From NCBI GenBank assembly GCA_023255355.1, contig JALRIU010000218.1, positions 1 through 11,273 on the forward strand: a DNA stretch of 11,273 nucleotides, written 5' to 3'. The notes below the pieces were generated by a model. The model did not search any database and was not told where the DNA came from. It was given only the letters and a program-made list of their open reading frames with translations. Origin of the DNA: Pseudomonadales bacterium. Lineage in GTDB: Bacteria; Pseudomonadota; Gammaproteobacteria; Pseudomonadales; JAHEIH01. Position numbers and translations under genes: made by a program. This document shows, in pieces, positions 6,529 to 11,273 of this stretch; positions within the stretch are counted from its first letter, which is position 1; each line of letters opens with the position of its first letter.

Positions 6529-7572
6529 ATGACAGTTCGCCAACACTGGTTGCGCGCAGATGTACAAGCGTTGTTTGATTTGCCCTTTAACGACTTAATG
6601 TTCCAAGCACAGTCGGTGCACCGTCAACATTTTGATCCTAACGAAGTTCAGATCAGTACGCTGCTGTCTATTAAGACAGGTGCGTGTCCAGAAGACTGTA
6701 AATATTGCCCACAAAGTGGTCACTACAATACCGATCTTGAAAAAGAAAAACTGATGAAGGTGCAAGCAGTCATCGAGCAGGCCAAAGAAGCAAAAGCCAC
6801 CGGTGCGAGTCGTTTTTGTATGGGTGCTGCATGGCGCTCGCCGAGTAAAAAAGACATGCCTATGGTGTTAGATATGGTGCGCGAAGTTAAGGCGCTCGGT
6901 ATGGAAACCTGCATGACTCTGGGTATGCTCGATGGTCAACAAGCGCAATCATTGGCTGATGCTGGACTTGATTACTACAACCATAACCTCGACACATCAC
7001 CGGAGTTTTATGGTGAAATTATTACCACACGAACTTACGGCGATCGTTTGGAAACCCTTGATAATGTAAGAGCTGCGGGCATGAAAGTGTGTTGTGGCGG
7101 TATTGTAGGCATGGGTGAAGGTCAAGAAGATAGAGTCGGTCTATTGTTGCAATTAGCTAATATGGCCGAGCCACCTGAGTCAGTGCCGATCAATATGCTA
7201 GTCAAAGTTGAAGGCACGCCGCTTGATCAGATAGACGATTTAGATCCTTTTGAATTTATTCGTACCATCGCTGTGGCCCGTATCATTATGCCTCAATCTC
7301 ATGTGCGCTTGTCTGCTGGCCGAGAAACCATGAATGAGCAAATGCAAGCACTGGCCTTTATGGCGGGTGCCAACTCAATTTTCTATGGTGAAAAACTGTT
7401 AACCACCGCTAATCCAGAAGCTCACGCTGATCGTTTGTTATTTAAGCGTCTTGGTATTCGTCCTGAATCACGCGTTTGCGAGGGCAGTGATGACGCGCTG
7501 GCAGATAACGTTCGTCAATGCATGCGTAGCGCAGAACAAGATAAGTTTTTCTACGACGCCGCTAATCAGTAA
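6529..7572 (+). CDS. bioB: Biotin synthase
   Basis: This radical-SAM enzyme inserts sulfur into dethiobiotin, the last step of biotin synthesis. I choose the ATG at 6529 (347 residues, MTVRQHW) over an in-frame GTG at 6517. TAAGTGAG sits 7 nt before the ATG, and the shorter form aligns with E. coli BioB (346) without offset. C53, C57 and C60 ligate the radical-SAM [4Fe-4S] cluster. C97, C128, C188 and R260 ligate the sulfur-donating [2Fe-2S] cluster. The YNHNLDTS motif holds N151, N153 and D155. All key residues are present. It is first in the bio operon, and its stop overlaps the bioF start in TAATG. Confidence 0.98.
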   Translation: MTVRQHWLRADVQALFDLPFNDLMFQAQSVHRQHFDPNEVQISTLLSIKTGACPEDCKYCPQSGHYNTDLEKEKLMKVQAVIEQAKEAKATGASRFCMGAAWRSPSKKDMPMVLDMVREVKALGMETCMTLGMLDGQQAQSLADAGLDYYNHNLDTSPEFYGEIITTRTYGDRLETLDNVRAAGMKVCCGGIVGMGEGQEDRVGLLLQLANMAEPPESVPINMLVKVEGTPLDQIDDLDPFEFIRTIAVARIIMPQSHVRLSAGRETMNEQMQALAFMAGANSIFYGEKLLTTANPEAHADRLLFKRLGIRPESRVCEGSDDALADNVRQCMRSAEQDKFFYDAANQ

Positions 7573-8726
7573 TGTGGGACCTAAGCGCCGCGCTCCAGCA
7601 GCGTCGTGAGCAAAATCTTTTCCGGCAGCGGCGAACGCTTCAGCCGCTTGCCGAAGGACGCTGCGTCTTTGAAGGCCGCACCCTGATTAATTTCAGCAGC
7701 AATGATTACCTTGGTTTAACCTTTCACCCATCTATGATCGCCACTGCTAAGGACGTTGCCTCAAGTCATGGTGTCGGTAGTGGCGCCAGCCATCTGGTCA
7801 GTGGTCACAGCAGCTGGCACCATCAGTTAGAAGTCAATGCAGCCAAGCTTCTCGGGCGTGATAGGGCGTTGTTGTTCTCGACAGGTTATATGGCCAACCT
7901 CGGTGTGATTTCTGCCCTGATTGGGCGTTCAGAAGTTGTCATCGAAGACAAGCTCAACCATGCCTCACTGCTCGATGCAGCGGTGTTAGCGCGGGCAAAA
8001 TTAGATCGATTTGTTCACAACGATATTAATGACTTGCGGCGCTGTTTGGAAAAATCTACCCAAGCCAAACAACTCGTGGCAGTAGATGGTGTGTTTAGTA
8101 TGGATGGCGATATCGCACCCCTGAAAGATATGGCAGCGTTGGTGAATCAATATGATGCTGCCCTTATGGTTGACGATGCCCACGGTTTTGGCGTGCTTGG
8201 TAACCACGGGGCAGGTAGCCTAAATGAGTTTGGCTTGGATCAGCAGCAAGTACCTATTTTAATGTCTACCTTGGGGAAGGCTATCGGTAGTTACGGTGCG
8301 ATTGTCTCTGGTAGCGAAGCATTAATCGAAACCCTCATACAATTTGCGCGCCCTTATATTTACACAACTGCACTGCCATCCGCGGTGGCTGCAGTAAGCT
8401 GCACAGCCCTAGAAATACTCTCCAAAGAGCCTGAGCGCCGGCAGCATTTACATTCACTCATCGCGCATTTTAAAGCTGGCGCACAGCATCGCAATATACA
8501 ATTAATGGCCTCGGATACCGCCATTCAACCCATTCTTGTTGGAGACAGTGGCCGTTGTTTGAAACTAAGCCAAAGACTACTTGAAGCAGGGTTTTATGTT
8601 GGTGCGATTCGTCCGCCTACTGTGCCAGTAAATACCGCTAGGTTAAGGGTTACGCTAAGCGCAGCGCATAGCATTGCTGATGTCGATAGTCTGCTAGATC
8701 GCTTGGCTGAGGTACTGAATGACTGA
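7572..8726 (+). CDS. bioF: 8-amino-7-oxononanoate (KAPA) synthase
   Basis: This PLP enzyme condenses pimeloyl-ACP (or -CoA) with L-alanine to give KAPA, the first ring-forming step in biotin synthesis. The length of 384 equals that of E. coli BioF. The PLP lysine is K236 in STLGKAIGS. Other cofactor contacts are H130 (DKLNHAS) and D201/H204 (DDAHGFG). NFSSNDYLGL at 40-49 and DGVFSMDGD at 172-180 are family signatures. The ATG shares a base with the bioB stop and no Shine-Dalgarno sequence is clear, so translation is probably coupled. Its end overlaps the next gene by 8 bp. Confidence 0.97.
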   Translation: MWDLSAALQQRREQNLFRQRRTLQPLAEGRCVFEGRTLINFSSNDYLGLTFHPSMIATAKDVASSHGVGSGASHLVSGHSSWHHQLEVNAAKLLGRDRALLFSTGYMANLGVISALIGRSEVVIEDKLNHASLLDAAVLARAKLDRFVHNDINDLRRCLEKSTQAKQLVAVDGVFSMDGDIAPLKDMAALVNQYDAALMVDDAHGFGVLGNHGAGSLNEFGLDQQQVPILMSTLGKAIGSYGAIVSGSEALIETLIQFARPYIYTTALPSAVAAVSCTALEILSKEPERRQHLHSLIAHFKAGAQHRNIQLMASDTAIQPILVGDSGRCLKLSQRLLEAGFYVGAIRPPTVPVNTARLRVTLSAAHSIADVDSLLDRLAEVLND

Positions 8727-10269
8727 GCTCGCCAAGCGTATTGCGCCATCTCATTTAAGCTTTAAACGCTATCCCAAATTCAATGCGCCACGAGTCCTGT
8801 TGCTTCATGGTTGGGGTTTTGACCAACGTATCTGGGAAAACGTATTAACGCCATTACAAAAACATGTTGAGGTGGTGACAGTCTGTTTACCAGGCTTTGG
8901 CGACAACATGGATGTAGATTGTGATTACAGTGATGAACAACTCATTGCCTTATTTAAACCATTATTGGCGCCGCAAACCTTTGTTATAGGCTGGTCGCTC
9001 GGCGGTAATTTAGCGATGTTATTAGCCAGGCATTTTCCTGCCCAAATCCGCGGCATTATTTGTTTGGCGACTAACCCTTGTTTCGTTGAGCAAGCTCAAT
9101 GGCCAGGTATGGCGGCTATGACATTAGAGCAATTTATAAACGGTTTCGAAAATCAGCCCGCCAAAACCATCAAGCAGTTTGTTGGGCTCAACGCGATGGG
9201 GGATAAGAACCAACGCCTGCGACTAGCCCGTTGCCGTGAATTAGCTGCATCGCAAAACAATCCTGCCATGCAGGCTGGACTTAATTATTTAAAACGAATA
9301 GATCAACGACAAGATCTTATGCAATTAGCCTTGCCGGTCAGTTTTTATTTTGCCGAAGAGGATGTGCTTGTTCCGGTAAAAGTTGCACAAGAATTAGCAG
9401 AACTAGGTTTTCGAACCGATGTGATCGAGGCAACGGGTCATGCATTGCCTATGGAAGAGCAGCAACCTTGGTTAACATGTCTTGATAATATGCTGATGAG
9501 CTACGGTAAACCAACGGATAAACAAGCCATTGCAAAGGCCTTTGGTAGCGCTGCAAAAACCTACGATAGCGCAGCAAGTTTACAGGTAAAAGTTGCGGAT
9601 AAATTATTGTCGCTGTTACCAAAGGGCAGGCAACAAACGTTTGTCGATCTTGGTTGTGGAACCGGCTACTGTCTAACTAAGCTTAAAGAACATTGTGATA
9701 ATCTAATCGCGTTGGATTTGTCGCTGGGCATGTTGCAAAACCTTAAGCAAGGTTTGGGATTACCCGTTGTGGGCGATGCCGAAAATATTCCCCTTGCTGA
9801 TCAAAGCGTTGACCTTGTGTTTTCAAGTTTGGCTATTCAATGGTGTCAAAACCCAGCGCTGTTATTCAAAGAAATTCATCGTATTTTGAAGCCGGGTGGC
9901 CGCTTTATTTTTAGTACGCTCGGCCCCGAGAGTTTGGGTGAATTGCGTGCCGCATGGTGGGGTGTTGATAGTGGAGTCCATGTCAATGGTCTAGCAACTT
10001 GGCAGCAACTCAGTGAGCAGATAACCGCGTTCAGCCTTGAATTGCACCTGAATAATAATGAAGTCATCGCCTATGGCGATGTCATTGACCTGATGCGAGA
10101 CCTCAAGCATTTAGGCGCGAATCGTGTCGATCAACGTGCTGGAAGCTTGACGACCAAAACTGATCTTAAACGTTTAAAAACTAATTATGAGCGTTTTAGG
10201 GGTAGCGATGGCACCTTACCTGCGAGCTATAGCGTTCATTATGCAGTTATTCAAAAATTGAGTTCATGA
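8719..10269 (+). CDS. bioHC: Fused BioH-BioC: pimeloyl-ACP methyl ester esterase and malonyl-ACP O-methyltransferase
   Basis: One uninterrupted 516-residue frame joins two biotin enzymes. Residues 1 to about 262 are an alpha/beta hydrolase like BioH: oxyanion-region HGWG (30-33), nucleophile S93 in GWSLGG, probable acid D215 in AEEDVLVP, and H241 in TGHALP. Residues about 266-516 are BioC: IAKAFGSAAKTYD (271-283), SAM-binding VDLGCGTG (309-316), acidic D333, then GDAENIPLAD (352-361) and GRFIFSTLGPESL (394-406). BioC methylates malonyl-ACP so that it can enter fatty-acid synthesis. BioH later removes the methyl group from pimeloyl-ACP. The fusion therefore carries the first and last steps of that detour. 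GAGG lies 6 nt before the ATG. Internal Mets at 258 and 260 lack a ribosome site. Fused BioHC proteins are known in related bacteria. Confidence 0.95.
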   Translation: MTELAKRIAPSHLSFKRYPKFNAPRVLLLHGWGFDQRIWENVLTPLQKHVEVVTVCLPGFGDNMDVDCDYSDEQLIALFKPLLAPQTFVIGWSLGGNLAMLLARHFPAQIRGIICLATNPCFVEQAQWPGMAAMTLEQFINGFENQPAKTIKQFVGLNAMGDKNQRLRLARCRELAASQNNPAMQAGLNYLKRIDQRQDLMQLALPVSFYFAEEDVLVPVKVAQELAELGFRTDVIEATGHALPMEEQQPWLTCLDNMLMSYGKPTDKQAIAKAFGSAAKTYDSAASLQVKVADKLLSLLPKGRQQTFVDLGCGTGYCLTKLKEHCDNLIALDLSLGMLQNLKQGLGLPVVGDAENIPLADQSVDLVFSSLAIQWCQNPALLFKEIHRILKPGGRFIFSTLGPESLGELRAAWWGVDSGVHVNGLATWQQLSEQITAFSLELHLNNNEVIAYGDVIDLMRDLKHLGANRVDQRAGSLTTKTDLKRLKTNYERFRGSDGTLPASYSVHYAVIQKLSS

Positions 10270-10270
10270 T

Positions 10271-10951
10271 ATGAAACAGACAGTTTTTATTGCTGGCACC
10301 GATACCGACGTTGGTAAAACACTTATAGCCTGTGGGATACTTCATAAAGCTAATCAAATTGGATTGCGAACAATGGCAATGAAACCCGTTGCAGCCGGTT
10401 GCGAATCGATTGACGGGGAGCTGCGCAATAGTGATGCCCTTGCCTTGCAAGCTGCAATGTCACTGTCTTTGCCATATCAACAATTAAATCCCTATGCTCT
10501 TCAAAAGCCTGTCTCACCCCATATTGCTGCAGATTTAGAAGGTAAGCATATTACTAACCAACGCTTGGTAGGTTTTACCCGTGGTTTGATGATGCAGTCT
10601 TACGATTTAATGCTTATAGAAGGTGCTGGCGGTTGGCGCGTGCCGATCAATCGACAAGAAACCCTGGCTGGTTTTGCTAAAACGTTAAAGCTACCCGTCG
10701 TGTTGGTCGTCGGAATGCGTCTTGGCTGCCTCAATCATGCCATGTTAACTACCGAGGCAATCATCGCCGACGGTTTGCCCTTGGCAGGTTGGGTTGCAAA
10801 CCAATTAGATCCAAATATGCCGCACTATGATAAAAATATAGACTATCTAGCTCGGCATATTCCCGCACCTTGTCTTGGCCAGGTACCATGGTTGGATAAT
10901 CCGACAGCTGACAATGTTGCCAGTTATCTTGATCTCAGCGAACTTATCTAG
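10271..10951 (+). CDS. bioD: Dethiobiotin synthetase
   Basis: This ATP-dependent enzyme closes the ureido ring of DAPA with CO2 to form dethiobiotin, the BioB substrate. The length of 226 matches E. coli BioD (225). The P-loop is GTDTDVGKT (9-17). K38 in MKPVAAGC, D55 in RNSDALAL and E117 in IEGAGGWRVP are the expected substrate and metal contacts. The start follows the bioHC stop by a single base, with only a weak ribosome site (GAG), which suggests translational coupling. It is the last gene of the operon. bioA, which makes DAPA, is not in this window. Confidence 0.97.
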   Translation: MKQTVFIAGTDTDVGKTLIACGILHKANQIGLRTMAMKPVAAGCESIDGELRNSDALALQAAMSLSLPYQQLNPYALQKPVSPHIAADLEGKHITNQRLVGFTRGLMMQSYDLMLIEGAGGWRVPINRQETLAGFAKTLKLPVVLVVGMRLGCLNHAMLTTEAIIADGLPLAGWVANQLDPNMPHYDKNIDYLARHIPAPCLGQVPWLDNPTADNVASYLDLSELI

Positions 10952-10978
10952 AACTGCGAATCACATCACAGTTTTTTT
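10952..10978 (+). terminator. Probable Rho-independent terminator of the bio operon
   Basis: AACTGCGA (10952-10959) pairs with TCACAGTT (10966-10973) with one mismatch over a 6-nt loop. The stem runs into seven Ts (10972-10978). It begins directly after the bioD stop codon. The stem is short and not GC-rich, so termination may be partial and some readthrough into the next gene is possible. Confidence 0.55.
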
Positions 10979-11006
10979 GGTCAATTGTTGATAGCCTGAC
11001 TACACT
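10977..11006 (+). promoter_or_regulatory. Weak candidate promoter for the mini rod-like gene
   Basis: TTGGTC (10977-10982) and TACACT (11001-11006) are 18 bp apart, which would start transcription just ahead of the strong ribosome site at 11015. An alternative pairing is TTGTTG (10985-10990) with TATCCA (11008-11013). Neither is close to consensus, and no FliA-type flagellar promoter (TAAAG with GCCGATAA) is visible. Confidence 0.25.
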
Positions 11007-11026
11007 CTATCCATAGGAGGTGGGTT

Positions 11027-11260
11027 ATGAATATTGGTCATTCTCTCTACAGCGCTGGTCTAGTCGGCATGCAAAATAGTCTCAAGCAAATGCAACATGC
11101 GGCCGATAGTATTGCTAAGACATCTGATCCTAATCAGGATGTTGACCTTAATGAATCGTCAGTAGAAATGCTCCAGTCTGAGTTGCAGTTTAAAGCTGCT
11201 GTCATGGTCTTGAAAAGAAGCAATGACATGTTAGGGAGCCTAATTGATACGGAGGCGTAA
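11027..11260 (+). CDS. Mini flagellar rod/hook-like protein (terminal domains only)
   Basis: This 77-residue protein has no catalytic motif. The N-terminal helix (about 6-32, SLYSAGLVGMQNSLKQMQHA) resembles the start of flagellar rod and hook proteins (FlgB/C/G/E family). Residues 38-74, starting VDLNESSVEMLQSEL and ending in SNDMLGSLID, resemble the rod C-terminal domain, which usually reads VDLAEEMVNLI with DEMLGTLL. The two helices are joined directly by SDPNQD, so the whole middle domain of a normal rod protein is absent. The usual NNIAN motif is not kept (DSIAK). Similar small proteins occur in other gammaproteobacteria and are often annotated as flagellar. Their function is unknown to me. 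AGGAGG (11015-11020) lies 6 nt before the ATG, a very strong ribosome site. The stop overlaps the next start (TAATG). Confidence 0.75.
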   Translation: MNIGHSLYSAGLVGMQNSLKQMQHAADSIAKTSDPNQDVDLNESSVEMLQSELQFKAAVMVLKRSNDMLGSLIDTEA

Positions 11261-11273
11261 TGGCGATAAACCC
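11260..11273 (+). CDS. Start of a further gene, cut by window edge
   Basis: An ATG at 11260 shares its A with the preceding TAA stop and is preceded by GGAG at 11251-11254 at a good distance. Only four codons (MAIN) and two bases are visible, so the product cannot be named. The TAATG junction implies translational coupling with the mini rod-like gene, so the two products may work together. Confidence 0.55.

Overview
This window looks like chromosomal DNA from a Gram-negative gammaproteobacterium, probably a marine or Cellvibrio-like lineage. The evidence is a TonB-dependent outer-membrane receptor, an SrkA-type kinase, a bioB-F-H-C-D gene order with comF divergent to bioB, and a fused BioH-BioC protein. 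To my knowledge, fusions of that kind are annotated as BioHC in Teredinibacter, Saccharophagus and Cellvibrio relatives. No phage, insertion sequence, CRISPR array or tRNA/rRNA gene is visible.

Left part (1-1477). The N-terminal 349 codons of a TonB-dependent receptor run off the left edge on the minus strand. A 430-bp non-coding stretch follows. It holds a likely receptor promoter, a pair of inverted REP-like repeats (1191-1269) and a second pair of inverted hairpin repeats from another family (about 1347-1438).

Minus-strand block (1478-6438). In transcription order it reads comF, modA, modB, modC, srkA, cysE. comF to modA is a 28-bp gap, modA/modB and modC/srkA overlap at TAATG junctions, and modB/modC overlap by 11 bp. 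These five genes are probably one transcript, carrying a ComF-family phosphoribosyltransferase, a complete molybdate ABC importer and a stress kinase. cysE (serine O-acetyltransferase) follows after 59 bp with its own good sigma70-like promoter and may be transcribed separately.

Plus-strand biotin block (6439-10978). A 90-bp divergent region holds a consensus-quality promoter overlapped by a BirA-type biotin operator. The operon is bioB, bioF, bioHC (fused) and bioD, with tight junctions throughout and a modest Rho-independent terminator after bioD. Together these cover making and unmasking the pimeloyl-ACP methyl ester (BioC, BioH), KAPA synthesis (BioF), dethiobiotin formation (BioD) and sulfur insertion (BioB). 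bioA, for KAPA to DAPA, is not in the window and must be elsewhere.

Right end (10979-11273). A 77-residue protein looks like a flagellar rod/hook protein reduced to its terminal helices. It has a strong ribosome binding site and is coupled by TAATG to a gene cut off by the window edge. This and the BioHC fusion are the most noteworthy coding features. Most of the window otherwise consists of recognisable housekeeping and transport genes.
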